Of a DNA stretch of 64,000 nt, positions 44,207-52,892 are shown piece by piece. The DNA lies in assembly GCA_900552335.1 (NCBI GenBank), contig URZL01000001.1, forward strand, positions 1 to 64,000, read 5' to 3'. This DNA comes from an uncultured Mycoplasmatota bacterium (GTDB lineage Bacteria; Bacillota_I; Bacilli_A; RF39; UBA660). The first letter of the stretch is position 1. Each line of letters begins with the position of its first letter. Made by a program: the position numbers and the translations under genes. The notes beneath the pieces were generated by a model. The model was given only the letters and a program-made list of their open reading frames with translations. It made no database searches and was not told where the DNA came from.

Positions 44207-44627
44207 ATATACATTCAACAATTGTATCGTTTAAACATCTAATGATACATACACAATTTAAATTGATTGTGAAAAAAGAATTAGTTGCTACATAAGGAAT
44301 TGTTGTAGCTTCTGCTTCATCTGTATTAGGTGCTAATACTCTAAAAGTAGCGCAATTTTCATCAATTTTTTCAATTCTGAAAACATTAGATGTAGTTGTT
44401 TCACTAGGATCTTTACTGATTGGCATTGCTAAGGCAGTATTACCACCACTACAAGTGTAAATCATAACTGGTCTAGTATTGCAACTTAGACTTGTAACAT
44501 TACATCCTAAAAATCCACGATCACAGGTGTCCAAACAATTGTCGCCACAGCAGTTAGCGTTTTGTTGAAGGATACAAATAACAGTAAGTATTTCAGCAAT
44601 GCATTTTCCATCGGTATTATTACACAT
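44205..44627 (-). CDS. Cysteine-rich spore coat protein, CotY/CotZ-like
   Basis: This 140-residue protein opens MCNNTDGKCIAEILTVICIL, then a Cys cluster (CCGDNCLDTC, with CNVTS and CNTRP nearby), a central VFRIEKIDENCATFRVL and a C-terminal FFTINLNCVCIIRCLNDT, in the order seen in CotY/CotZ spore coat and exosporium proteins. These cross-link through disulfides to form the coat outer or exosporium base layer. ATG 44627 after AAGGGGTGG was chosen; a GTG lies at 44636. Upstream DNA has a mother-cell-like AATATGTTA box. With the collagen-like protein it supports a spore with an exosporium-type surface. Confidence 0.87.
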   Translation of the reverse strand: MCNNTDGKCIAEILTVICILQQNANCCGDNCLDTCDRGFLGCNVTSLSCNTRPVMIYTCSGGNTALAMPISKDPSETTTSNVFRIEKIDENCATFRVLAPNTDEAEATTIPYVATNSFFTINLNCVCIIRCLNDTIVECI

Positions 44628-44714
44628 ATAATCCACCCCTTCTTTACTTTCAATATAACATATTCATTCTGTAACGAAAGGTGTCCAGCATTTACCCAAA
44701 AATAAGATAATTAT

Positions 44715-45017
44715 CTACTTTTCCACAGATAATTTAATAATTAAATCCATATCATCATCATCTGCTATGATATTTTTATGAACATTTCCACATTTTTCAC
44801 ATTTATAAATAATTTTATAAGTATTTTTAAATTTTTCTATTCCAATTGGTTTTAATAAACCTTTACAATCATTCATTCTATCACCGGGATTAATATCTAC
44901 ATGTTTAGAATATAAACAATAATTACAGTGATCACGTGCTGTTTTGGCTGCTTTTTTAATTTCTTTTCCACAATTTTCACAAATAAAGTTTTCATTTATC
45001 ATATTAAATCTTTTCAT
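44715..45017 (-). CDS. RNHCP-domain zinc-ribbon-like protein
   Basis: This 100-residue protein has two pairs of cysteines, CENCGKEI and HCNYCLYSKHVD near the N-terminus and CEKCGNVH later, with RMNDCKGLLKPIGI between. This matches the RNHCP domain (named for its conserved residues), a small zinc-binding domain of unknown function. It is cytoplasmic and lies divergently from scpA. A GGTGG-type site precedes the start. No partner is suggested by context. Confidence 0.82.
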   Translation of the reverse strand: MKRFNMINENFICENCGKEIKKAAKTARDHCNYCLYSKHVDINPGDRMNDCKGLLKPIGIEKFKNTYKIIYKCEKCGNVHKNIIADDDDMDLIIKLSVEK

Positions 45018-45044
45018 ATAACCACCATTTTTATTATATCATAT

Positions 45045-45073
45045 TTGTTCAAAGAAAAGTTTTATGTTATAAT
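45045..45073 (+). promoter_or_regulatory. Promoter of scpAB
   Basis: TTGTTC (45045-45050), 17 bases, then TATAAT (45068-45073) with a TGn extension, 21 bases before the scpA ATG and its GGTGG site. Confidence 0.65.
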
Positions 45074-45094
45074 GAAAAAAGCTTAGGTGGTATT

Positions 45095-45817
45095 ATGGAA
45101 TATAAAGTGACAATTAATGATTTTGAAGGTCCAATGGATTTACTTTTACATTTGGTAAAAGAAAACAACATTGATATTATAGAACTTAATGTAGAGGAAA
45201 TTACAGAACAATATTTAAAATATATAGAAAAAGCAGAAGAGTTAAATTTAGATATTGCTAGTGAATATTTAACCTTAGCAGCAGAATTAATTGAAATTAA
45301 GTCAATGAGTTTATTACCTAAAAAGGTGGTAGTAGAAGATGATTATGAAGAGGATCCAAGAGAAAATTTAATTGCTAGATTGGTAGAATATCAAAAGTAT
45401 AAAGAAGTAACAAAAGATCTAAAAGAGTTAGAAGAACAAAGAAAACATTTTTACAGTAAATCACCAAGTAACCTAAAAGAATTTAAAGAAAACGAAGAAA
45501 TAAATTATGGGGATTTGACCATGGATTTATTAATGAATGCTTTTCAAAAGTTTTTAGATAGAAAAGAAGAAGAAAAACCATTGAACACAAAAATCACAAA
45601 AAAAGAATATTCTGTAAGTGCTAGAAGTAGAGAAATTAAGGATGTTTTGAAAAAAAGAAAAAAAGTAGAATTTGAAGAACTATTTGATATTGTTACAAAA
45701 GATTATGTAGTAGTAACATTTCTATCAATATTGTCAATGGCTAAAAAAGGAGAATTAATTATTACACAGAATGATAATTTTAGTAAGATTGTTCTTTCAT
45801 TAAAAGAAGGTGAGTAA
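45095..45817 (+). CDS. scpA: Segregation and condensation protein A
   Basis: This 240-residue protein is a kleisin of the SMC complex. It has the N-terminal ScpA signature FEGPMDLLLHLVKENNIDI, the SEYLTLAAELIEIKS helix, an acidic middle region and a C-terminal winged helix (about 175-240) with FEELFDIVTKDYVVVTFLSILSMAKKGE (broken across elements). It bridges SMC heads and binds ScpB to condense and separate chromosomes. It overlaps scpB by eight bases; ribosome sites are strong. Normal length. Confidence 0.95.
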   Translation: MEYKVTINDFEGPMDLLLHLVKENNIDIIELNVEEITEQYLKYIEKAEELNLDIASEYLTLAAELIEIKSMSLLPKKVVVEDDYEEDPRENLIARLVEYQKYKEVTKDLKELEEQRKHFYSKSPSNLKEFKENEEINYGDLTMDLLMNAFQKFLDRKEEEKPLNTKITKKEYSVSARSREIKDVLKKRKKVEFEELFDIVTKDYVVVTFLSILSMAKKGELIITQNDNFSKIVLSLKEGE

Positions 45818-46379
45818 TTTGGAATTAGTAGGGGTATTAGAAGGTTTGCTATTTTTAAGTGGTGAAGATGGAATTTCAATAGATAAAATTAAAGATATTT
45901 TAGGGGTAGAAGATGAAAAATTTAATGAGATATTAGATAAATTGAATCAAAAATACCAAGAAAAAAGTAGTGGGCTTCGATTGGTGAAGTTTGGAAATTA
46001 TTACAAAATTACTACAAAAGAAGAACATCGTTCTTATTATAAAAAATTGGTAGAAATAGAGGATGAAAACATTTTAAGCCAAGCTTGTCTAGAAACATTA
46101 GCTATTATTGCTTATAATGGACCAATTACTAGAATGAATGTTGATGAGATTAGAGGAATTAATAGTAGTCATATGATTCGTAAGTTAATTTCTAGAAATT
46201 TAGTAGAGGATATTGGAGTTGCTTCTCTTCCGGGAAGACCTCATTTATATCAGGTAACAAAAGACTTTTTGGATTATTTTGGTATTGAAAATACTTCTGA
46301 GTTACCAGTTATAGAAGAAAAACAAGTAGAAGAAACAGAAACTAATTTATTTGAATCAAAATACAAAGAAATGAATTGA
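45810..46379 (+). CDS. scpB: Segregation and condensation protein B
   Basis: This protein of 189 residues has two winged-helix domains: LVGVLEGLLFLSGEDGISI at the N-terminus and QACLETLAIIAYNGPITRMNVDEIRG, then the ISRNLVEDIGVASLPGRPHLYQVT signature in the C-terminal domain. ScpB dimers hold ScpA in the SMC complex. It starts at GTG 45810, or at TTG 45819, which sits seven bases after AGGTG. The two genes are translationally coupled. Tail is acidic. Stop is TGA. Confidence 0.94.
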   Translation: MSNLELVGVLEGLLFLSGEDGISIDKIKDILGVEDEKFNEILDKLNQKYQEKSSGLRLVKFGNYYKITTKEEHRSYYKKLVEIEDENILSQACLETLAIIAYNGPITRMNVDEIRGINSSHMIRKLISRNLVEDIGVASLPGRPHLYQVTKDFLDYFGIENTSELPVIEEKQVEETETNLFESKYKEMN

Positions 46380-46413
46380 TTATATTATTATTTTTTGATA
46401 TAATCTTTTTAAT

Positions 46414-46498
46414 GCTTGTGTGGCGGAATTGGTAGACGCGCACGACTCAAAATCGTGTAACTTATGTTGTGAGGGTTCGATTCCCTCCACAAGCACCA
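46414..46498 (+). tRNA. tRNA-Leu (anticodon CAA)
   Basis: An 85-base cloverleaf: acceptor GCTTGTG pairs with CACAAGC, anticodon stem CACGA/TCGTG with loop CTCAAAA (anticodon CAA), a long variable arm typical of class II tRNA, T arm with GGTTCGATTCC, and encoded CCA at 46496-46498. Confidence 0.96.
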
Positions 46499-46668
46499 TT
46501 GACGAATCTGTTCGAACTATTCGAACTTCATATACATTAATAATCTGAAAATGATTGTTTTTTTCTTTTTCAGCCCATATTTTGATACTTGCATCAAAAT
46601 ACCTAGGAGGTTAAATAGTTATCTAAATTTGGTATAATGATTATATAATTTATTCATGGAGGTAGTAT
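46499..46668 (+). other. tRNA-Leu 3' flank with three small hairpins
   Basis: The region holds GTTCGAA/TTCGAAC, CTGAAAA/TTTTCAG with a T-rich interior (possible tRNA terminator), and TATTTTGAT/ATCAAAATA, the last just before CTAGGAGG. No gene is seen. A GCACCA plus TCGAAC-TTCGA block similar to this flank recurs at 47581-47612, after the EamA gene. Confidence 0.45.
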
Positions 46669-47532
46669 ATGAATAAGAGGGTAACAGCAGTAATTTCTTC
46701 TATTTTTAATTCATTTTGTGATTTTAATTTAGATATTGCTGTAAATAAATATTCTGTTTATAAAGTATTATTATATACAAGTATAATTTCATTCATTTTT
46801 CAAGTTTTATATGCATTTTATGTTGGTATTTCTATAACTGTTCAAGCAATTCCTATTATTTTAATTTATGGTTTGATTGTATTATTAGGTTATTTATGTT
46901 ATGTTAATGCATTAAAGAATATACCAATAGGACTTGCTGCTTTACTTGAAAACTTAGATTTATTTATAATTTTAATAATTGATATATTATTTGGAAATTT
47001 AATTTTAACATCAAAATTTATATTTTTATTCATATTGTTTATTATTTCTATTTTATGGTTTAGCATCGAAACAAATAGAGTTAAAGATGAAATAAAGTTT
47101 AAGAAAATAAGATTTATAGGTGTTGTTTTTATATTATTATCTGTTTTATTTTATGGAATTGAACCATATATAGTAAAATACGCTAATGTACTAGGTGCTA
47201 ATGAAGTGGCTATTAACTTTGGTTATAGTGTTTTTGCAATTCCATTTTTCCTTTTTCAAAGTAAAAAAACAGATGCCCCAGCAAAAGAAAATAGTAATAA
47301 GAGTTTTTACATTTTAGTAGTTTTGATTGGCTTTTTTGAGGCCATTTATTATATATTTGGGACTATTGGGTATATTTATGAAACTCCAATTATAGTTAAT
47401 ATTATTCAAGAAATTAGAGTGTTTTTATTAGTTATATTATCAGCAGTGTTTAAGACAGATAAAATGAACTTGAAAAAAGTAATTGCGATATTACTTGGTA
47501 TGATTTCAATAACAGGAATTTATTTTATTTAG
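46669..47532 (+). CDS. EamA/DMT-family transporter
   Basis: This 287-residue protein has ten hydrophobic helices in two five-helix halves, the pattern of the drug/metabolite transporter superfamily, with YVNALKNIPIGLAALLENL and the repeated-half LVDI-like stretch. Such proteins export metabolites or amino-acid-like compounds; the substrate is unknown. A GGAGGT site precedes the start. It lies alone between tRNA-Leu and a terminator, flanked by short sequence repeats that might reflect insertion at the tRNA. Confidence 0.8.
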   Translation: MNKRVTAVISSIFNSFCDFNLDIAVNKYSVYKVLLYTSIISFIFQVLYAFYVGISITVQAIPIILIYGLIVLLGYLCYVNALKNIPIGLAALLENLDLFIILIIDILFGNLILTSKFIFLFILFIISILWFSIETNRVKDEIKFKKIRFIGVVFILLSVLFYGIEPYIVKYANVLGANEVAINFGYSVFAIPFFLFQSKKTDAPAKENSNKSFYILVVLIGFFEAIYYIFGTIGYIYETPIIVNIIQEIRVFLLVILSAVFKTDKMNLKKVIAILLGMISITGIYFI

Positions 47533-47620
47533 TAGTAATTGTTATATATAGAAAAAAAGTTGTAGATATTTACTATAATTGCACCAGATTGATTGATACT
47601 CGAACTTTTCGAGATAATAT

Positions 47621-47653
47621 AAAAACTACTCTCAAATTGAAAGTAGTTTTTTG
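47621..47653. terminator. Bidirectional terminator
   Basis: AAAACTACT / AGTAGTTTT stem with an 11-base loop and A/T runs on both sides, between convergent genes. Confidence 0.8.
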
Positions 47654-47691
47654 ATAAATTAGAAAGAAAAATGTTATGAATGTCAAAAATT

Positions 47692-48168
47692 TTATTTTCT
47701 ATTAAGTATATCTCTAACTAACTTTTTAACACCTTTTTCTTTACTTAATTCGGTTGGTAACTCAATTCTTTCAGAAAACGTCATTTTGATGTGACCTTGC
47801 TTAAACCATAAAAAATCTCCTAATGAATAAAATTTAAAATCAAGTAATTCACATTGAGATATCATATTCATATCCTTTTTTCTTTGCTCTTGTGTCATAG
47901 AATTAAATTTTTGTGCAATATCATTTCGTTCTTCTGCAATACTTTGCGCTAGTTCTATAATTTCTTTTTCTGATAGCTCTTTTACTTTATTATAATCTAT
48001 CATCCAATCAATAGTTTTAAAAAATTCAATTTCTTTTGGTTCTTTAAACTCTATAAAATGATATCTATTTCTATCGTCAATAATAACAATGCCACTATCA
48101 AAGATTTTCAGAAAGATAGATGCAGGAATTTCTAAACCGCTTTGATTCAAATAAGCAAGATCATTCAT
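47692..48168 (-). CDS. Hypothetical protein
   Basis: This 158-residue protein is soluble and mixed in secondary structure: a beta-rich first part (IPASIFLKIFDSGIVIIDDR), a helical middle (about 65-105) and a final segment with FYSLGDFLWFKQGHIKMTF. No motif or family was recognised. No ribosome site stands out before the start, and codon use looks like the neighbours. It faces the EamA gene and shares its terminator. Function unknown. Confidence 0.6.
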   Translation of the reverse strand: MNDLAYLNQSGLEIPASIFLKIFDSGIVIIDDRNRYHFIEFKEPKEIEFFKTIDWMIDYNKVKELSEKEIIELAQSIAEERNDIAQKFNSMTQEQRKKDMNMISQCELLDFKFYSLGDFLWFKQGHIKMTFSERIELPTELSKEKGVKKLVRDILNRK

Positions 48169-48274
48169 TTGTACAAAAGCCGAATTGCTAGTAATTATTT
48201 TTATATATTAAAACCTCTCTTAATTGAACTATATGATATCATAATTTTATCTAAATTTCTATAATTTTAAATGA

Positions 48275-48311
48275 TAAAAAAACAAATAAGCCATTTATAA
48301 ACTTATTTGTG
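48275..48311 (-). terminator. Intrinsic terminator after the kinase-like gene
   Basis: On the minus strand ACAAATAAG pairs with CTTATTTGT around an 11-base loop, followed by six or more T. Confidence 0.8.
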
Positions 48312-48351
48312 AAGTCTTTTAAAATTAAAAACGATAATTTGTAGATTGAAT

Positions 48352-48981
48352 TTATTTCCTTTGTCTATTAAATAAAATTCTCTTTTCTAGAGTTTTAGTA
48401 TCTAGATTTTCACTATCCACAATATAATCAAAAAATTCATCTGGTAAAATTTGTGGTTTTCTATTTTTGATTTGGTAATACACTTCTTCTGGATAAGAAC
48501 TTAAATATTCCACATTATCTCCAATAACTCCATTATAAATTTTGTCATAATTCATTACTCTAGAAGCAACCCTCTTTAAATTATCTGAATCATTAGAATT
48601 TACCTTAATTTTAATCAAATCCATATTTCTAATTCTTCTAGCAATTTGTAAAAATTTAAATTGTTCTGCGGTATTAAAATCTTTATCATATACGAATGAA
48701 GTACCAGTTAATAATAGTTTTTTGATACGATATAAATTGATTTTTTTAACTTGTTCTTCAATTTTTATTCTATTTTCTTCACTATAATTAGTTGTAAATT
48801 GATAAAAATAATTTCTTACATAATCATTACTCAATAAATAAATTTTTAAATCTTTTGATAGTTCCCTAGCAATTTCTGTTTTTCCACATTCTGGCAATCC
48901 AGAGAAAGTTACAATGAATGGTTTATCATAAGAAGTTGTTTTCTTTATCTCTTCTTTCAAATTACTTTTAAAATCTATCAT
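48352..48981 (-). CDS. P-loop NTPase, small kinase-like (AAA_33/zeta-like)
   Basis: This 209-residue protein has a Walker A loop GLPECGKTEIA (about 28-38) after IVTFSGLP, followed by LLSNDYVRNYF (a switch-like acidic strand), and a later RVASRVMNYDKIYNG segment. This is the layout of small P-loop kinases of the AAA_33 or zeta-toxin-like group, which phosphorylate nucleotides, sugars or antibiotics. No epsilon-type antitoxin lies next to it. A GGGGAATAA site precedes the start. Substrate unknown. Confidence 0.72.
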   Translation of the reverse strand: MIDFKSNLKEEIKKTTSYDKPFIVTFSGLPECGKTEIARELSKDLKIYLLSNDYVRNYFYQFTTNYSEENRIKIEEQVKKINLYRIKKLLLTGTSFVYDKDFNTAEQFKFLQIARRIRNMDLIKIKVNSNDSDNLKRVASRVMNYDKIYNGVIGDNVEYLSSYPEEVYYQIKNRKPQILPDEFFDYIVDSENLDTKTLEKRILFNRQRK

Positions 48982-49055
48982 ATTTATTCCCCATTTCTAG
49001 GAAAGTAGTTTATATTAAAAATAGCAAATTGTCAAATTTTTTTAGAAATAAAATT

Positions 49056-50237
49056 CTAGCATTTATTCATTATTTTAGAACCATCTCTTTTTTCATTTCT
49101 ATGCAATAAAAAATCATTGACTATTCCAGATAAAATTATAGTAATACCAACAAGAATATACATGGAATATAATGGTATATAGTTTAGTAAAAATGACATT
49201 ATAAAACTAAAACATAAACCAAATATTCCTAAAATAAATTGATTGATAGACTCGATTGTAACTCTAGATTTAGAAGAAATTTTGTTGTGAATTTCTGATG
49301 TCATAATAATATTAAAACTTTCAGAAAAAATATAAATGAATAAAATAAAGAATATGCCAACATAATTATTCAACAATCCAACGAGTAATATGCATATTCC
49401 AGAAAGGATGGGATTTATACTTAATAGTAATTTGTAATTTTTAGATTTAATTATACTTCCTATATAACTACCTATGATACAAAATATGAGCATAAAAGCC
49501 GTGTAAATACCAATTATAAATACAGATATACCAATATTAGAGGAATATTCTGGATGACTTTCTTCTACAAGTTTGATACCTGATGCCATAATAGAATTGA
49601 TCAAAATAAGATTTAACATATAGGAATTTTGCTGAATTTCATGAATGCCATTTTTTAAAATAGAGAAATTGCTATCTACTTCTTTATGGTTGGTAGATTT
49701 ATTTGTTTTAATCATAAACAAAATGAAAGAGTCAATGATAAAAGGTATATAAGTAATATAATAAGTGTATATTAGTCCAAACTTTTGGGCAACAAATCCA
49801 CCTACTATCATGGCAATCATATAAGATATATTATAAAAAAGAGAGTTATAAAATAAATATTTATTAAATTTTACTTTGTCTTTAGTATTTTCATATAACA
49901 AAGAATGTACTATTCCGGAGCTAAGAGAGTTATTCATTGCATTAACTATAATCGCCAATAAAAATGTAGAATAATTGTAGGAGTGAATAAAAATAGTAGT
50001 AGATAATATAAATAATAAGTTACTGATTAAAAGCAAAATTTTTTTGTTAGATTTATCCGCTATAATACCAAATGGTATTTCAAAGAGAAGTTTTATAAAA
50101 AAAGCAATACCAACAAAACTAATATATTGACTAGAAGATAAACCCCTTTCTACATAAAAAAGAGTATCACATGTATAAAATAAGATAAAGGTCGATAAGA
50201 AAGTATGTATATTAATAAATAGAATGTTTTTTTTCAT
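49056..50237 (-). CDS. Major facilitator superfamily transporter
   Basis: This 393-residue protein has twelve hydrophobic helices with the MFS loop motif between helices 2 and 3 (GIIADKSNKKILLLISN) and an equivalent position in the second half (SYIGSIIKSKNYKLLLS). It is probably an efflux protein of the drug-transporter type. ATG 50237 was chosen; the upstream GTG at 50249 is close to the GGTG ribosome site. The DNA is AT-rich as elsewhere. Substrate unknown. Confidence 0.82.
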   Translation of the reverse strand: MKKNILFINIHTFLSTFILFYTCDTLFYVERGLSSSQYISFVGIAFFIKLLFEIPFGIIADKSNKKILLLISNLLFILSTTIFIHSYNYSTFLLAIIVNAMNNSLSSGIVHSLLYENTKDKVKFNKYLFYNSLFYNISYMIAMIVGGFVAQKFGLIYTYYITYIPFIIDSFILFMIKTNKSTNHKEVDSNFSILKNGIHEIQQNSYMLNLILINSIMASGIKLVEESHPEYSSNIGISVFIIGIYTAFMLIFCIIGSYIGSIIKSKNYKLLLSINPILSGICILLVGLLNNYVGIFFILFIYIFSESFNIIMTSEIHNKISSKSRVTIESINQFILGIFGLCFSFIMSFLLNYIPLYSMYILVGITIILSGIVNDFLLHRNEKRDGSKIMNKC

Positions 50238-50350
50238 TAAAATCACCAAAAAAATTATATCATAAAAAAATTTAAAATTAGTAAAAAAAGATTACTTAAA
50301 AAATATGAATAACTAAAAAAACGAACCAAATTATAATAGGAGGAAATAAT

Positions 50351-50788
50351 ATGAACGAAAATATAGAATTATTAAATTATATTCACGAAGATAGTCAGAT
50401 GGGGATTACCAGTTTAACAACACTAATAAGAAAATTAAATAATAAAGATAACATAATAAAAAAAATAGTAGAAACAGAGTTAAAAGGATATGAACAGTTC
50501 CAAAAAGATAGTGAAAAATTATTAAAAAAGTATAAAGCAGAAATTATGGATGCTAGTATGATGGCAAAAACAATGTCAACCATGAAATTAAATTTTGAAG
50601 TAATGAAAGACAACAGTGATGCTAAAATAACAGATATTTTAACAAAAAGATTTACAATGGGAACCATTGATATGAATAAAAAAATAGATGCTTACAAAGA
50701 TGATGCGGAAAAAGATATTTTAAAACTAGCTCAAAATTTTTTGAAATTTCAAAATGAAAATATTGAAATTTTAAAAGAATACTTGTAG
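50351..50788 (+). CDS. Four-helix-type small protein, unknown
   Basis: This 145-residue protein is all helical and hydrophilic, with a heptad-like pattern from start to end, resembling a ferritin-like or DUF-type four-helix bundle (LLNYIHEDSQMGITSLTTLIRKL, broken by polar turns). No metal-ligand E-x2-H motif was seen, so a ferritin assignment is not supported. An AGGAGG site precedes the start and its own terminator follows. Some spore-coat proteins of Bacillota are built this way, but that is only a guess. Confidence 0.65.
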   Translation: MNENIELLNYIHEDSQMGITSLTTLIRKLNNKDNIIKKIVETELKGYEQFQKDSEKLLKKYKAEIMDASMMAKTMSTMKLNFEVMKDNSDAKITDILTKRFTMGTIDMNKKIDAYKDDAEKDILKLAQNFLKFQNENIEILKEYL

Positions 50789-50812
50789 AATAGATGAAAA
50801 TCTATTTTTTTT
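50789..50812 (+). terminator. Intrinsic terminator
   Basis: AATAGAT / ATCTATT stem with GAAA tetraloop and a long T run. Confidence 0.9.
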
Positions 50813-50828
50813 CGAAAAGAGGCTTCAT

Positions 50829-51737
50829 ATGGATTATTTAGATAACTATATAAATAAATTATTGATACAAACAAAAGAATTTACAGAATTAGAAAAAGTT
50901 AGATATGTGTATTTAGATTTGGGTAAAATAATGTCTTTTGATCTTTTATTTTATTATGGAAATGAGAAGAACAAAAGAAAAATTTATAAAGAATGTGAAT
51001 CGAAAGAAGAAAAATTGGCTAATGCTTTAAAAAGTGGAATTGGTATTTGTAAGTCAATTGCCTACCTTCTAGAGTACATTCTAACAAAATTAAATATTAA
51101 GACAAAGTCAATTGTAGATTATGGTGATATAGTATACTACCGCCATGTAACAAATATGATTTATTTAACAGATGGAACGAAATTTGAGGTAGATTTACAA
51201 CACGATTTAGAAAATATTCAGGCCCATCAAAAAACAAGATATTTTGGGAAAGGCTTTTTTTCAGAAGAAAAACTAGAGCAATTAGATTTAAAAGTTAACT
51301 ACATTAGTGAAGATAATAGATATACAGAGGAATATTATTATTTACTAGAAAAGTCATTAACAAAAGTGGATAATTTAGAACAAAAGTTAGAATTTGTTTT
51401 ATCTAATATAAATGCTTATACGAATATGAAAAAAGTAAATTACCTAGAAAGAAAATATTATTATATACGTTTTTTATCAAAATTTTTCACCCAAAAAGAA
51501 AAAAATCATATTGCATGGATGGACAGCTACTATATGGGCGAAGGTTTAAAATCATATTCTTTATGCATAATTTTAGAGGGTAAAGAGAACTTTATTTATC
51601 TATTTTCTGAGGATTTACAAAAATTTCAAAAATATACACTAAACGAAATAGCAAATATGGTTCAAAACGGCTTAGTAATACTAGGAAATATTCCAGGACT
51701 AAAAATAGAAGAACAAAAAAAGAAAGTACTAAGTTAA
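50829..51737 (+). CDS. Transglutaminase-like cysteine protease-fold protein
   Basis: This 302-residue protein has a segment KSGIGICKSIAYLLEYIL with Cys74 after a Gly-Ile-Gly turn, YYRHVTNMIYL with His106, and DGTKFEVDLQHD with acidic residues 115 and 122, which fits the Cys-His-Asp triad of the transglutaminase-like superfamily. The rest (about 150-302) is helical. No signal peptide or membrane helix is visible, so it is cytoplasmic, unlike most bacterial family members. It may be a protease, amidase or crosslinker. Assignment is by motif only. Confidence 0.62.
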   Translation: MDYLDNYINKLLIQTKEFTELEKVRYVYLDLGKIMSFDLLFYYGNEKNKRKIYKECESKEEKLANALKSGIGICKSIAYLLEYILTKLNIKTKSIVDYGDIVYYRHVTNMIYLTDGTKFEVDLQHDLENIQAHQKTRYFGKGFFSEEKLEQLDLKVNYISEDNRYTEEYYYLLEKSLTKVDNLEQKLEFVLSNINAYTNMKKVNYLERKYYYIRFLSKFFTQKEKNHIAWMDSYYMGEGLKSYSLCIILEGKENFIYLFSEDLQKFQKYTLNEIANMVQNGLVILGNIPGLKIEEQKKKVLS

Positions 51738-51748
51738 ATACTTTCCTT

Positions 51749-51780
51749 AGAGTGTTGATAAAGTTCAATACTCTTTTTTT
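51749..51780. terminator. Bidirectional terminator
   Basis: AGAGTGTTGA / TCAATACTCT stem (one G-U) with a six-base loop and T run between convergent genes; mutY ends inside it. Confidence 0.85.
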
Positions 51781-52802
51781 ACCCATTCTAAGCATGGTTT
51801 AAAAGCAGTAGGAATGGCAAATTCATTTTCGATTTCCTCTATTGTAAAAAATGGAAAAGAAATAGGTTCTTTTAATATAATAACATAACTATTCATATTC
51901 CATTTTCTATGAGTAAAAATATGAGTATAATTAGGGCCAATTTTGATTTGATCATAAGAGATATTTTCTTCTTTCAAATATTCTTTAAGTTCATTTAAAT
52001 TTTTCTTTTCTATATTAGGAAATTCATATAGATTTTTCAAGATACCGGTACTCTTTCTTTTTTTTACAGCTATTTTTCCACCATAAAAAAATAATAAAAC
52101 AGTATAATTTTCTATCTTTTTTTGCTTTTTGTCCTTTTTTACAGGAATACTATCCCAAATTTTTCTTTTCCTAGTCGCACATTCCATAGAAATAGGACAA
52201 TTTTCACACTTTGGTGTTCCATTAGGTAGACAAATTGTTTCACCAAGTTCCATTAAACCTTGATTAAAATCACCACTTTTTTCTGGAATGATTTTCATGA
52301 GTTCATTTCGCACTTGTTTTTTCACTTTTAAATCATCTACACAATCTTTTTTTCCAAAATATCTCATATAAACACGAAGAACATTACCATCTACGGTTAC
52401 TTCTTTTAAAGAAAAACAAATAGAAGCAATGGCACTTGCTGTATATTCACCAATTCCAGGCAAAGAAAAAATATCTTCATACGTATTTGGAAAAATACCA
52501 TTATAATTTTGTTCTATCATCATGGCAGCCTTTTTTAAATGATGGGCTCTATTATAATAACCCAATCCTTCCCATAATTTTAACAATTTTTCCTCTGAGA
52601 TGGTAGCTAAATCATGAATGGTTGGCACTTGTTCCATAAATCGATTGTAATATTGGATAACCGCTTCAATTCTAGTTTGTTGTAACATAATTTCTGAAAT
52701 CCAAACATGATAAGGATTTTGATCTCTTCTCCATGGCAACATTCGGTAATTTTTTTGATACCAATCTAATAATTCATTTACAGGAAATTTCACATCTATC
52801 AC
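51765..52802 (-). CDS. mutY: A/G-specific adenine DNA glycosylase
   Basis: This 345-residue protein has the MutY core: EIMLQQTRIEAVI with the catalytic Glu, the helix-hairpin-helix LPGIGEYTASAIAS, TVDGNVLRV with the catalytic Asp, and four cluster cysteines in ICLPNGTPKCENCPISMECA (C-x6-C-x2-C-x5-C). A C-terminal NUDIX-like domain (about 225-345) follows for 8-oxoG recognition. It removes adenine opposite 8-oxoguanine. Length is normal. It faces the transglutaminase-like gene, with a shared terminator. Confidence 0.95.
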   Translation of the reverse strand: MIDVKFPVNELLDWYQKNYRMLPWRRDQNPYHVWISEIMLQQTRIEAVIQYYNRFMEQVPTIHDLATISEEKLLKLWEGLGYYNRAHHLKKAAMMIEQNYNGIFPNTYEDIFSLPGIGEYTASAIASICFSLKEVTVDGNVLRVYMRYFGKKDCVDDLKVKKQVRNELMKIIPEKSGDFNQGLMELGETICLPNGTPKCENCPISMECATRKRKIWDSIPVKKDKKQKKIENYTVLLFFYGGKIAVKKRKSTGILKNLYEFPNIEKKNLNELKEYLKEENISYDQIKIGPNYTHIFTHRKWNMNSYVIILKEPISFPFFTIEEIENEFAIPTAFKPCLEWVKKEY

Positions 52803-52892
52803 CTTTCTTTATTATACATGCTGCCGGAAAAGAAAAAAAGAAAAAATTCAAAAAAATTATGATATACTAATAAGTGAAAGATGAGGGATGAT

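Noticed and set aside
48352..48981. Zeta toxin of a toxin-antitoxin pair
   Set aside because: The P-loop fits, but no epsilon-like antitoxin gene is adjacent and zeta-specific residues could not be confirmed.
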